A stretch of 64,000 nt of DNA, taken from contig VWZL01001304.1 of the NCBI GenBank assembly GCA_013396915.1, positions 546,719 through 610,718 of the forward strand, written 5' to 3'. This document shows positions 50,520 to 63,370 of the stretch, piece after piece. The DNA is from Stercorarius parasiticus. Lineage: Eukaryota > Chordata > Aves > Charadriiformes > Stercorariidae. Position numbers and translations under genes: made by a program. Below the pieces are notes generated by a model. It did not search any database. It was not told the origin of the DNA and was given only the letters and a program-made list of their open reading frames with translations. Every line of letters begins with the position of its first letter. Position 1 is the first letter of the stretch.

Positions 50520-50703
50520 GTGATTGGAACAGGCTGCCCAGGGAAGTGGTTGAATCCCCATCCCTGGAGGTATTTAAAAGATGGGTAGACATAGTGCTTA
50601 GAGATATGGTTTAGTGATGGTTTTTGTCAGAGTTAGGTTGATGGTTGGACTAGATGATCTGAAAGGTCCCTTCCAACCTAGGCCATTCTATAATTCTATG
50701 ATT
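50520..50703 (+). mobile_element. CR1 3'-end fragment
   Basis: About 184 bases of the CR1 3' region, starting near GATTGGAACAGGCTGCCCAG, passing TTGGACTAGATGATCTGAAA and TCCCTTCCAACC, and ending in the octamer tail ATTCTATAATTCTATG. It is 5'-truncated as usual. Confidence 0.95.
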
Positions 50704-50847
50704 TATTTATATATGGACCAGTGTTATATATGGTTCTGCGCTATTCTCAGATCAATCTATCCTTCTGTCAATTAAGTTCTCCTATCAGTGACATTCAGCA
50801 TAGAGGCACACATTTCCAAAATAAAAGCTAGCAGCCGTTCCTCTCAC

Positions 50848-51010
50848 CTCCTTTTCTCTCAGCGAGAAATTCCCTGAGTTCGTTGTTCCTAGCATCCATC
50901 TTGCACTCGAGTCTGCAGATGAGACCCCGCTGCACTGAGCAGTGGTTCTGTGCAAAGCGTGCAGCCAAACGGTGATTCCCGCTCACAAGAGCTTGTGTCC
51001 CAGCACCTAC
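50848..51010 (-). CDS. candidate coding exon, 54 codons
   Basis: One of the two best exon candidates in the window. On the - strand a long pyrimidine-rich acceptor (CTCCTGTTTGCTCTCATCAAG) precedes 51,010 and a strong donor (GGAG then GTGAGA) follows 50,848. The frame is open through 54 codons plus 1 nt; both other frames contain stops. Segments include GNHRLAARFAQNHC, RGLICRLECKMDARNNE and LREFLAERKG, the last part charged and probably helical. The exon keeps several CpG dinucleotides although its flanks have almost none, as coding sequence often does. The same AAG/GTAGGT site could alternatively act as a donor for an upstream exon. Family not recognised. Confidence 0.45.
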
Positions 51011-54000
51011 CTTGATGAGAGCAAACAGGAGCAGGTGAATCACAGAGGAAGAGTGAATTAGAAGAGGCAGTAGATACAGTACATTGGCTGCCTAAGTGTT
51101 TTCTAATATTTTACAGGAGCCATGACCTGGGTGAGATCCAAGAGACACTTAAAAGTAGATAATGGAGGGGATTTTGCCCTTTTCACCAGGCACTTTTTAG
51201 CTAGCAGCACTCTCCAGTTACACACAGCAGCAGGGTTTGGGGAGAACTATGATGTGAAAATCAAGACTTGCCTCAGACTGGAAGACAGATTTGACCAGTG
51301 TTTCATCATTACTAGTTCACACTATTAAGCATATTTTTAAAAATCTGGACTTGCCTTCCAGTTGCTTCTAGTGGTGCAGACGGACCATAGTACCTGTAAG
51401 ACTGTGTGATTGAGAAGGAAGAACTGGGCCTATAACAAGAAGGTAACATTGATAAAGCCACTAGTGAGGAGGATGTTTCCAGTAACAGGTATTGGTGGAG
51501 TTAGTCATCACCTTTAATAAATGCTAAAAAAAAGCAAAACCTTAGGAGGGATCCCAGTTAATAGTGAAGTGCTTTTGTTAATGATAATTTGAAAAAAAAA
51601 AGTAGGTGCTTGCAATTAAATCTCCCTAAAAGTTCTAAATTAAGAGAGCTTTACAATGATGGCAATTTCCTTTGCTGTCTGGTCTCTCAAATTCATTTCA
51701 GAAAGAATTATATGCAGTGTACCAGTCCCAATTTCCGTTAGCACCAAACATGGTACTGATGCCAGAGATTTCCTGTTGGTCATCCACCGTGCTAGTTAAG
51801 CATGGATCTGAGCTTGCTCTTAATTCAAAGCTTCCCTCCATGTCACACTGCTAATGTGTGCCCTTGGGCCGAGCTGACTGCCTTTGGTAATTGTACTAAG
51901 CTGAACCAAGGTGCTCAGGCTCAGTGCAACGCAGGCAGTGTGTCCCCTGGAGCCCATGGCTAACGTACCCGTCCCCTTTGGGGATGCTGCTGTCCCCAGA
52001 AGCAGCAGCCTGGCTGTAAGAGGCTGCCACATGCCAGCAGCGCTTAAATGTCCTAGGGCCAGAAGCTCTGCTTTGCCGCCATTATGCTCAGGGTAGCAAA
52101 GGCAGAGGGTCCCTCGTTTCCCTCCTTGGCTTTCTGTCCAGCCTCAGCACCGCTGCACAGGTTTTTGGTCTGCCTGGCCCTACCCAGCAGCAGTGCACTT
52201 TACCAGGGAATCATAGCCAGAACACAGTGCCTTCTGGCTGCACCTCCTTTTGAGCCTCTGTTCTGAGAAAGAAGACCAAAACCCACTCTTCAATATGTGG
52301 CAGAAATGAGTATATGCTTTCTGAGTTCACACCATGGTTATGTGACTGAAGACTTGTTAATATTATCAAAATATGTTAAAATTATCCAAAGCACCAGTAA
52401 TATGAGTGTGAACTATGAAGGCAGAATTAAGGGAGTCAGCCACTAGTAAATACTAGCTTTTCCCATTTTTTTTGCTAGGGGTCGTTGGTCTATATTATAC
52501 GTGGTGATATTAATAGGTTTTTTTAAAACAAAATGCCATTTTAATTTATATTTAGCTCCTTTTGTTTCAATCAAACTCTTAAGTATATATTCCCTGTTTT
52601 TTATCATGATCCTTGTAACCATTTTGCTTTTTCAACATTTAATATTTGCCCTGGAAATAGGAATGATCAACTGATTACTTAGTGTCCATATGTTTTGTGA
52701 ATATACTTCTGGCAGAAAATGGAATTTTAAAATTGAACATTTCAATTGTGATGTTAAAAAAAAGGGATAAGGGATTTTTCCATAGTAATAAGAAAGAATA
52801 AATAGGCTGGCAATCAAATCAACTGCTAGAGCAGAGATCAATGACTGAAATGATTTCTACTTTCAATTTTGGCTCTTCATCTATTTAATTTTTTATAGAG
52901 CAAAGTGCAGGACTATTTCTTGGGCAAGAATATTTCATCTTCTTATGCTCTACCTTTTTGCCAACCTGTTTCAAGTTTTAAAATATCCCTTACTGCTGTC
53001 TAGTTGCAACCAGTGCCAGAATTTGAGAGATCAGAATTGCAGTGCATGAAGTGCACCAGAAGTGCATTAGAAGTGCATGAGCACTGCTCTGCTCTTCTCT
53101 CATTCTGGGCAGTTTACATACATGCTTAATGGCTCTGAAAAGAGAATTTGTTTTCATCATGGTAGTCAAAGCAAGTTCTATGAGTTCCGTCATAGATTAC
53201 ACTGACTCTTCCCATAAATTTAATTATCTTAATAATCAGCCGACATCCTATGTGGATCCTATTGCTGAAGTCAGTGACAGCTTTTCTTCAAATAAAAGCC
53301 GCATGGAGATCTCTTCTGTTTGAAGAAAAGTGACAGCGCGATGTGGGGAAAATTTCACCATCAGAGTTGGTGAAGTCCATATTCTATAGTCTGCTGGAGG
53401 ATTTCAGTCTTCAAAAATCCTACAGTGACTAAATATGTTTTTAATCTGACTGAAAACAATGAAAGTAATCTCTTTAATTTAGAAAAATCCGATAAAAACA
53501 TAAAACCTTTTCTCCCAAAAGTGTGCAGGCAACGTATTTGTTATGTTAATGACTTTTGTTTTCCCAATACTGTTTTGGAGTTTCAATAACTTGGCTCTTG
53601 AGTAAGTTCAATTAGCTATCTAATTGCAAAAATGATATATGATGGCAGGTGTAGCTTTATTTAGGACTGTGGTTGTGCTTCAATTCTGACAGTCTTCAAT
53701 TTAGTCCATCCTTTTTACATGATTTATCTTGACTATAGTTATGCCAGAATTATTCTGGGGGACAAAGTGCTAACAAAAAAATTAACATCATTGCTACTCT
53801 CATTGTAACTTTAAAGCATTTCATGTATACTTTTTCTGATGATGGCATGACAAAGGTACCTTTTTAACAAATACAAGATTATTGGCTTAATTTTTAATAG
53901 ATCTGTACCTTTGATAGCCATTCACACCAGTGCAAAGTGATATAAAAAAAAGATCATCAGAATTTAGAGTTTGGAAACTTCTTATTTGGTAGCAGTTTTA

Positions 54001-57000
54001 CCCATTTTGATTAGGTAGAAATTGCTACATAAGGCACAAAGGAGTGATACATCAGCCCACAGACTGTTGGTTTGGCTGCAGAATGCTGTTATTATTTATA
54101 TGTTTTCCACAGTTATACTGAAGTTGCTTGATTATCCTGAAACCTTTAAAAAAACTTTTTGGCAAAGCTGTTGTAATTTAAAATAATTCCACTGTACTGA
54201 ACTACACCAGTTTACACTAGAAAAGAGTTTTGGTCTATTCTGTATTGTCTTTATTTGGGCTATTTTGCAGAGGTCACCAGAGAAAGGACAGTTCTTAACT
54301 AAGATTTAGAAACTTGCTGAATCTACTGCGGGCATCTCAGTGGATACTGCATCTTACCAGAGGAAACGTTTAACTGACTGTGCAAAATCTGTGGTTTTCA
54401 TGGCACCCTGTTCTACCTTCTTGCAGGAAAGAGCCAGTGCAGTTCCACTAAGGCCAGGACCAACCATAATCCTGCATGTTAAAAGCAGGGTTTGCCCTTT
54501 TGCTTTCTGAAAACCACTCATTCTTAACTTGCTTTTTTAGCTGTCAGATGGTAGTCGATTTAAGTACATCTTTTGTTCTCTAACTTATTAACACAGGTGT
54601 GTTATGGTGTCCCTCAGGGCTGACGCTCTTCAAAATCTGTATGCCTTCTCTTTTATTTTTCTCTGTTACGGGTTGAGTTATCACCATTTATGCTGATTAC
54701 ACTCAGTTGTGTCTTTTTTGCCTGCTGATTTTGCTTTAGCAGTCTTGCTGTTTCTGCCTTGTCTTGGAGACATATGGGGTTGGATGACAGATAACTTTTC
54801 TTAAGGGGACATGGCTACACACCTTTTAATTAGTTCTAAGCTTTTGTATGTAATCACATTTATTCGTAGTAACCATTTAAAATATCAAAGTGAAATTTTG
54901 ATGGTTGTATTATTCATTTATAAAATATTTATTTTGTACAGTTAAAGGGGAATTGAGACTAGCTATTTTTTCTCCTGCTCATGGGAGTAATGCTTCTGAG
55001 TTGAAGAATTTGTTATTTAGCTAATCAGGTTCTAAAGAAACATGGAAATCAGTACCCAGTATATAAGTTCTAAAAGTATATGGCTTTCCTCTCATATGAT
55101 TATGAATTTTGGATAATAACATCTGGATTTCTTCAAAATATGATCTCACGTTTTATTTCAATCCTTGAAGTGATTATTTTTGTCTAGATTTTTCTAGATT
55201 GAGTTGATGACCCTGACAAGCATTCACGAAAATCTTTGAATTTACTTATCACGTAGGTGTAGTGACAAATACAGTTGCCATGGAATAGACACACAAAATG
55301 TTCATGACCATTTATTTTATTGCTGCATGATGAGAGGGACCCTTCTAGTGCGAGAGTGCAAAGTATCTCAAAATAAGCCCAATTCATAGAAGAAATTAGA
55401 ACCTGCTTCATTCTTTGCCTCATTTTCATGGTCTGTGATTTTGCTTATCACATGGCAAAACTCTGACGTCTTTATTCTGTCGTGATTTCCTTTACCATTT
55501 TTGAAGTGAAGTGTACATATCATTTGGCATGACTCAGGTGCATTTAGGTTTTTATGCCACTTATGCCTTAGCACACCAAGCTTCTTATGCTTCACATAAA
55601 CTCTTTATTTTTCAAAGCGTCATGCCCAAAGGCTGATACAACCACAAACATTTTCCTGGCATGCATAGGAACATCTATAGTGGCCATAACTGGCTAATTC
55701 CTCTATGGCTTCCCTTGAAAGTTTCACTATATGAAGTAAGTGTGAAATGAAGCAAATTGTTTAGAAATTTAGCTCTCACCTAAAAGCTCTAGTAGATAGT
55801 AGGAAGATAAAGACAAAGAAAATGCTGTGTTTTGGAGACTTTTACAGTAAAATAACTATACATATTTGGCTACTGTGTTCAAGTTTAAGGCCAATTATAG
55901 GTAACACTGAGTTTACGGTGGTGATTTTGTGGCTTATGAATCTCTCTTTTGAGACCTTGGCCAAATATGGCAAACCTCTCAAAGGTCAATCATTTGGATC
56001 ACACTGTTCCCTTTATAAGTAAAACCTGAACAGTTTTGTATGTACTTACTCCTTCAACAAGTCAGTGGTAGTCTTGAATGACGAGAGAATACAGCAATGA
56101 GCTGACAAGTAAGGTGGTTATTCAGTTGTTACATGTCAAAAAGAAAAGGAAATGACTCTTCATAGATTTGCTTTTCCAACAATTGACAGAAGCCTTCAGT
56201 GTATAATTAAGAAAAGTTATATAAAGCCCATTTTTAGGAACACAAGATTAAGGATAGGATTTATGAAGTTATACTGTTGCCAAATGAGCAAATGCTTAGC
56301 TCTGGTTTTATAAGTAAAAACTAAGGAATTAGATTTCTTTATCCAGTACACTGAGTAAAAAACCAGAGAAATGACATTTTTAATTAATGATTCAACCTTG
56401 CAACATCACTTTGGGCTATCTGAAGTTTAGTAACCTCCTTCTACCCATTTTAAACATATATCAAAACACAGGTTTAATGATGAACTGTTTACATGTTGAA
56501 AGCTCCTTTTTGGCAGCTCTTCTGTTTTTGTCATCACCTGAATTAATTATAGTAGTTCAGAACATCTCTAGTAAACATGCTGATATATCATAGATTATAA
56601 ACTCATCTACTGAACTCTTAACCACGGTTGCAAAGTAGATTATTTTATTTAAAGACAGCAGTTTAAAAATTTAGACATTTAATTTAATTATCCTCTCCCA
56701 GAAGTATAAGAAGAAATCAGAATCCTAGTGTGAATAGCATTATACTTGCATAAGAAAACTTACAGAAGCATTTTTGCCTCAAACTCAATAATTTTAGTTA
56801 TAATCACTAACTATGTTTTTGTTTTACAGAACCAGTATGATTTGGAAAAAGAATAAAATTGCTTTTAAAGTACAAAAATAATTATGAACCACTTGAAATG
56901 TAATGTCTGTATTTTATTTCTCATCAGAATTCATTAGTGTGTAACATCAATAATTTAGCCCATCATTTGCCAACACTGACTTGGCTCAGTAGTTCAATCA

Positions 57001-57054
57001 TGTAACCCTGTAAACTCACTTTCCATTAAAATGAATGTTGCTGACAAAGGATAA
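51011..57054. other. no confident gene; several weak exon-like segments
   Basis: Weak - strand candidates are 51,970-52,014 (QAAASGDSSIPKGDG, donor GTACGT) and about 56,050-56,072 (TTTDLLK, superb acceptor and GTAAGT donor, only 23 nt). A + strand superb acceptor ends at 56,830 and opens NQYDLEKE then TAA. None is strong enough to call. A GC-richer patch lies at about 51,840-52,260. Confidence 0.3.
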
Positions 57055-57102
57055 CTAAAGAGATACTTCATTTATTAGCTAAAGAGGTACTTCATTTATC
57101 AA
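57055..57102. repeat. 24-bp tandem duplication
   Basis: Two adjacent copies of CTAAAGAGATACTTCATTTA plus four bases, with a few mismatches. Confidence 0.85.
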
Positions 57103-58190
57103 CATTTTTAAATTAGGAGTTTGGGACCACAGACACTTAGCTGGATAAATTATTCAAAGGAATCTTTGCATTAGGCCTAAAGATGTTTGTAGAATCAAAT
57201 ACAACGTTATCCAGAATTATAACTGCCTTTCATTTGTGTAACATGTAATTCACAGTATACTATTCCAGAAACCAACAGAGCCACCTGCAGAGAATCAAAT
57301 GACCTACCGCAATGAAATCCTGACTGTCATGTGCAAAATTATAAAATGTGTAATAGTTATCCTGTATTTTGATTGACTCAACCAAGCATTTCCCACGGAA
57401 AAGTCCTTACAAGAAACTTCTTGCAACAGGCACTATAATATTCCAAAGTTGCATTTGAGGTATTAAATGCTTTACGTTATTTTACTATAAGCAGCTGCTT
57501 CAAATCCAGTCCGTATCTTCTCCAAACACATCTTTTAAAAACATGCAGGTTTCAGATGTGATGTCTCAGCTTGCTGCTTCTGCAGCCTTTTTGCCAGACA
57601 CCTATTCTTTCTTACCAGGATACTGGCTTCATTTTTGAAACTTCAGTGGTTTGGTTTTTTCTGCTAACATACTACAACTTGGACATAAACATTTCTTTTT
57701 TGAAATAAATGGCTACTTGAAGCATGTGAGGACAAAGTTAGGAGTAACGTAAAAACCTCTCATATCATGTCTTTTGCCTATGCCTGGGAAGACAGATCTG
57801 GAAACCAAATCCTTCCTGAGGACAAATCAGTAAACATCTGTCACGGGATCGACATAACATGGCTGTCATCTGACTGCGTACTCTGGAGGGCTGCTGCTAG
57901 CGGTACAGAAGCAACCAATTAAGGACATAAGCAGAAAGCAAATGAAAAATATTGCAATACCAGTTTAGTGCAAGCCACAACATTACTGTCCAATTCCCCT
58001 TACTCTTTTGTATCTAAGTAGAGTGTATATGGTTTCTCTAGAAAGTATAACGCATATTTATCCCTTTCTTAAACCTGGCATTGGAGATATTCTTGACCTA
58101 GAGACAAGAACCACTCCTCCTTCGAGCGGTGTTCCAAGTAAATCCTGTTACAGTCTCTGTGCTCACAGGCTGTTATAAATACATTCTTAC
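57103..58190. other. no gene seen
   Basis: AT-rich DNA; no convincing exon or repeat. Confidence 0.4.
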
Positions 58191-58339
58191 GATACTCCAG
58201 GCTGAAGAGTGAGGGATCAAATTTAGGTCTTCATTTGCAAGTGTTCTGAGAAGAAGTATTTTTTCCGAAATGAATGGGATATTTCTCTGAGCCCGAGCGC
58301 TGTGGTAATTGAGCAGGTATGTGGTAGCAGAGCAGAAAT
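58191..58339 (-). CDS. candidate coding exon, 49 codons
   Basis: On the - strand a superb acceptor (TTCCTTTGTCTCAAATACAG) precedes 58,339 and a good donor (AGTATC then GTAAGA) follows 58,191. The 149 nt read as 2 nt plus 49 codons, ending in phase 0. The composition is protein-like and probably helical: TYLLNYHSARAQRNIPFISE, KILLLRTLANEDLNLIPH. It is the most upstream - strand candidate in the window. Any 5' exons of its gene lie beyond 58.3 kb or outside the window. Family not recognised. Confidence 0.42.
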
Positions 58340-59615
58340 CTGTATTTGAGACAAAGGAAAAGAAGCTACTATCAGCTAATTCAGGGGACTGAGGAGCTTT
58401 GTGCAAGGAAATCTTTTGGGTACATTTTTCTCTTTTTTGTGAGAGGAGAGTGGGGTGGAAAGGATTATGGCTTAGAGAGCTACTTGGTTCTCAAGAATAA
58501 TTTTGAAGAAAATGAGAACAGAAGCATTCTCTTTTAATAGTGCTGTATTTCTCATTCCTGTAATATTCAGCATTGCTACAAGGGTTTGAAATCTGTATCA
58601 TCACTTGACTCAGCATCAGTTTTGGTGCTTCTACTGGCACTGGAGCAATAAACTGAGAGTTAAAGACTCAGGAAGAGCAGTTTCTTTCTTACATTTAACT
58701 CTCCTGCAAAACTCTGATGGGTCACAGCAATTTCACTGAGTTGCTTTAGTATGCCAGCTCGTCACGGCTACCGTGGAATTTTACTGGAGCGTTTTAATTA
58801 TCTATAATAACTCCAGAAAATCCTCCTTTTCATTTGGCACAGATTTTTCAAAGCTATGAGTTTTAGTTTTATTACAATTTCTAAAATAAGAAAATTAAAG
58901 AGTATACCAAACAAGGAGATTTTTAATGCTATACTTCACTCCAATTAACCTTTAGGGACTAAAAAGTCTTTCAAAACAAAAAACATTCTTAAAACTGGTC
59001 CCATTGAAGTCAATGATAAAGTTTGGCTGACTCCCTTAAACACAGGTCTATTTTCCTCAGGGTGAAGGCAGAACAATGTGAGTCCATATACATACTCTTG
59101 TAGTGAAACTTTTATTCTGAGGGCTAAAATGGCATCTGTATTTTAAAAGTAAGTGTTGTGGTGACAGTTTTGTTATAATCTTGATGGCCTAAGAATGTAA
59201 GCAAGGCAGATTTTATAAGGCAAGGCACTATCTTTTATTAGACTGGAAAAAAAGACAAGGTTTTGAGTACACAAGTCTTTCCAGTTAGCATAATTTCTTG
59301 TATCTCCAGTAACTATCTGGGAGGGCGTTGGGCATTATGTTCTCAGTATCAGTGATATATTCATTGATAATCTAATTACCACTCAGTTTAGAATGTATAT
59401 ATATAATTATGCAGCAAAGATTTCCACCTGTATTCTGGTCTTTCTTATATCTTAATATCTTACTTAACTCACTGTAATAATAATTGCCTACATTTCATAG
59501 TGACTCCTTCGACCTATACAGATGATGAGTCTAACCACTGCTGGTGTTATATTATTACCTTTCTTTTCCATTTATTTCTCATTCTTTTTAATTCCTACAC
59601 CTTTCTTCTTAACAG
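58340..59615. other. no gene seen
   Basis: No convincing exon on either strand. A weak + strand segment near 58,385 lacks a good acceptor. Confidence 0.4.
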
Positions 59616-59678
59616 GCAAAGTCTGAAAGATAGGAAAAATTTAGAGGAGATGAGGAAGGAAATGATTTGTTTCGATAG
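59616..59678 (+). CDS. candidate coding exon, 20 codons, charged helical (chain exon 1)
   Basis: A superb acceptor (TACACCTTTCTTCTTAACAG) ends at 59,615. The frame is 1 nt, then QSLKDRKNLEEMRKEMICFD, then 2 nt, ending at a weak donor (ATAG then GTCAGA). The charged heptad-like spacing suggests coiled coil. If the donor is not used, the frame stops a few codons later (RSD, stop), so this could also be a terminal exon. It joins in phase with 60,190-60,264. Confidence 0.3.
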
Positions 59679-60189
59679 GTCAGATTAGGATTTGAGATTA
59701 GCAATCTAAAACATGATGATGCAGTCTTCTGAAATAATTTATAGTTTTCCCTTGGTTTCTCTAATTTTCTTAGTTCCACATGTCTCAGCGATAAAAAGCC
59801 ATTTGTCATCTTTCTTCTATTGATCATCAAAGAGCTGAGATTTCCCTGTATATAAAACATCAGAATTTTTCATTGCTTTATAGTGCCTCAGACAGCATAT
59901 AATTCTGGAGCTCGATCTGTAACAGCTTAACAGTGTCAGTGTCACCCTGACAGATACGTTGCTGCCTAGTAGCCATTCAGGTTGAGAAGTCACGCACTTT
60001 GGCTTCACCAGTATGATTTCTGCCTTACCTAGATCAACATCCAGAAAAGTGGCCTGTTTGGGCTGCCATTTGATTTGGAATAATTTAAGGAACCTTTTAA
60101 ATAGACTTGTGTCTTTAAATAGCACTTTCCTGTTAGGGAATACTGATTTTTTTTTTCCTTTTCAAAACTAAACCAAATTTTTATTGCAG

Positions 60190-60264
60190 CGAATTAGTGG
60201 CAGAAGTACACATTATTTTGGAGCCAAATCAACTTCCTTTGGGAGCAAAAGAAGCCTGTGCAAG
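60190..60264 (+). CDS. candidate coding exon, 24-25 codons (chain exon 2)
   Basis: A superb acceptor (CCAAATTTTTATTGCAG) ends at 60,189 and a good donor (CAAG then GTGTGT) starts at 60,265. Two frames are open. The one that joins both neighbours in phase starts with 1 nt and reads ELVAEVHIILEPNQLPLGAK, then EACA, then 2 nt. This is convincing mixed protein sequence with an LPLGAKEA turn-helix look. The other frame (RISGRSTHYFGAKSTSFG) is phase 0 and less connected. Confidence 0.32.
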
Positions 60265-60487
60265 GTGTGTAGATGCCCTCTGAAGCAGCATTTCCAGTTT
60301 TCTGTCCCTCTTGTATGATGGAGGCAGCTGCAGTCCTGGACGCAAATGTCCTTGGGGACATGATGGAGAGAAACCTGAGTGAGCCATTCTGTGACTTTCC
60401 TCCTTGCCACACTCCTTGGCCTTGAGTAGTACAAGTTGTCTTTCTGGCTGCTCAGTCCTACAGAGAGGCTTTAACGTCTGTTTTCAG

Positions 60488-60533
60488 AGACTATGAATTT
60501 GCAAAGTTGTTTGTGGATGTATCGCTCTTCTAG
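60488..60533 (+). CDS. candidate terminal coding exon (chain exon 3)
   Basis: A very good acceptor (TTTAACGTCTGTTTTCAG) ends at 60,487. In the phase left by 60,190-60,264, the first A completes an Arg codon and the frame reads DYEFAKLFVDVSLF to TAG at 60,531-60,533. With the two upstream candidates it makes a phase-consistent tail of about 60 residues over two introns of about 0.5 and 0.2 kb. Another frame here (starting MNLQSCLWMY) is open but has no phase partner. Confidence 0.3.
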
Positions 60534-63370
60534 CTGTTTCCAGGTTAATGCAAAACCTTCCTTTCTCGAGTTTCCGTGTGTGCTACAGGGACGACAAGAG
60601 CAATATCTGACACTTTGGAAACTCAGAAGTATGATCTTGAGATTACAGGGAAGTCTTCTGAGATTTAGGAATATTTGCTGAAACATGGGGAATTCTGGCA
60701 AAAATTCTCTTCAGTCTGTTCTCATCTGTCTTTTCTGGGATCAGAAAGTGTTAGGAAGAAGTATGGCACATGTTTATTCTGCCCTTATACTCTTCCCTAC
60801 ATAGCATCTCATCATGACCATTGCTGGGAACAGAACGATGGGTTAGATGGACTGTTGTTTTGACTCCACGTTGCAGTTCGTATGTTATGGTGTTGAGGGA
60901 AAATGAGAACCTAAACACTAATGTTGCTGGCTTCTAAGGCTATGTACGCATTTTCCAATTTGACATTCACGCTTTATTTATAGCCCTATTATTATTATAT
61001 TTTTCTCCATAGTTTTCTGATTATCTTGTTGATTTACTATTATTATCATGTATTTCAGATATTCTCCATCTGTGTCAAAAGGTGGTTTGCAACTGTTATC
61101 TTTTTTTCCCCTCAAGAAGCACATTAAATTATTTATTTTTCAGGAACTCTTTTCTCTGAGTATCTTTAAAATTTACCATATGAGAGAACAAGTTTGTACG
61201 AAATGTGAATCGTAACTGGATATGTACCACACCTAGGAAGAAGCCGATTCTCCAGGAGTTTAAAATACTTCCAAGTTACAATACTCATCACACAATAATA
61301 TTTTGCACATCTAAGCTAAAAAGTTTGAGGATAATCTTAGAGGAAATTGAGCTTCAGGTACTGTTTAGGCAATTATTATTTGACTATAGGCATGATGTTT
61401 CAAGAAAGGAATTTACATGGCCAAAGTTTATTCCCTGCTCTCCTTTTTTTCCATTCTTTCCTTCCACAAATGAGTCCTTGTAGGCCTCCAGGAAGGCAAA
61501 TTGTTATAAAATAGGTTCCATCAGTAAAAGAATCAAGTTACTCACCTCTTTTTAAAGTTTTGCAGTCTAGCTCAGACATATATCCACATGTCGTATCTCG
61601 CTGTTCCTGCAATATGTTAGGTAGAACAGCTGACAAATGAAAAGCCAGTAAGGGCTATTAAGGACTCAGGGCCCGCTTTTGATAGTTTTCTCTGTTTTAA
61701 ATCCATTAGTTTCATTACAGTTACACCTAATTTATGTCTGTGTGAAAATCCAGCGTTAAGTTTGCCTTGTATTTTTAGACTTTATTTCTAATGATTTGAG
61801 TGAGAGCTGCTAGTATATGATACTGTCAGACTAACAGAGCAAATTGAAGATGAGTGACCATATTTTATGTCATTGTATATTTGAAATAAAGGTTTTCAGT
61901 CTCTAAAATTAAAAAATGATTTTTTTTTCACTGAAACACTAATAAAGCGTATGACTGTCATAAACTTAATTTACTTAGCACATTGTAAAATGCAGCTTCC
62001 TTCCTAACAAGCTGAACTTCTTTAGGGAAAGGAGTGGAAATTGTCCTATGAGCCAGTGCTTCATAAACATATGATCAAAATGGAAACTAGAATAAAATGA
62101 AGCACTTCCTCAATAACAGGTCTGCTGAGAAGCAAATTGCTGTCCCATTGAAGTCTACAGCCTGATTTGAGAATTCATTTTACATGAACGTAATCCAATG
62201 AATTAAATCATTCATGGAAATGAGATCAGAGATATAAGGTAAAGTTTGTTTTTTTCTTATTTCAGGAGTGAGAATACATCCATAGCTCTTTGTGTTTAGT
62301 TAATGGGAACCCAGATGCATGCTAAACCTTGGCCTTAGACAGACGTACCAGTATAATTTTGTCAATGAGCCAGCACAGAAAATTTTCCTTTAAGACAATT
62401 CAATCTAATCTTAAATGTTTTATTAAATCTATTTTAAAATCAACTCAGTGTCATTAATAAACTATCATTTGATGATTAGCTTTACCACCTGTAAACATTA
62501 GTTATTAAAAATTACATTCAGCAAAATTTACAATATATGTTAATATTACTTTCATTTTATTACTGAAAGACAGTATATAAGATCTAAATAAAAGCTATTG
62601 ACACTTCAGACAAGATTGTTCTGGTGGTGGTTGTTTTAATTATATAAAAAAACCACAACTGAATCATTGAACTGCACTGAATTCCAGAGCATCTTTAGAA
62701 ACCAGAACACCAAGAAAAAAGGCACTGGTTCCCATGGTAGCTTCTTTACTGAGTGTAAACTTCTGCAAAATCTTGGAAAGTCAAATCAGTAAGTCAGTGA
62801 AATAATCTTACCGCTCCAGCTTCCTTTTCTGTCACCTTTCTTAAGAGTTTCGTCCATTTAGGTATTTCATCCCAAATTTCATTACTACTACATTTGGCTA
62901 CAGCACCATTACACTTGTGACTTCCTCAGGGATAGTGGCCCAGTGCATTTACTTTCAATATACGTTTGCATTTCTCTCCCTACGTCCACAGACATAGAAC
63001 ACGTTCTTATACTCTTGAGAGCACCTCTCAATTGGGCTGCACTGCTGCAAATAGTCCCCAGGTTACTCCAGACGCACTGAATGAAAAACCCAATAATTAG
63101 AGCATTAAGAGTATGGAGAAGGGGCCCAGAAAGGCTCATCCTTATGTGCTAGTTGGCCTGAGGGTCAGGAAAAAGTCCCTGGCCCTGGTTTATTTAGCAG
63201 ACATAATGTTGCCAATGTTTGCCAAAACACGTGTTTTAGACTTTATGTTGTCACAGAAAAGGAAAGGGAATTGCAGAGTATGCACCAGAGTGTCAACGGG
63301 CGGATGATACGCATTTCAGTTTTCCCCTTTGAATTTTAATTCTTGCTGAGTACTGACTGCCCCTTTAGAA
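60534..63370. other. no gene seen; possible 3' UTR or intergenic
   Basis: AT-rich DNA with no convincing exon. It would include the 3' UTR of the + strand chain if that is real. Confidence 0.35.
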
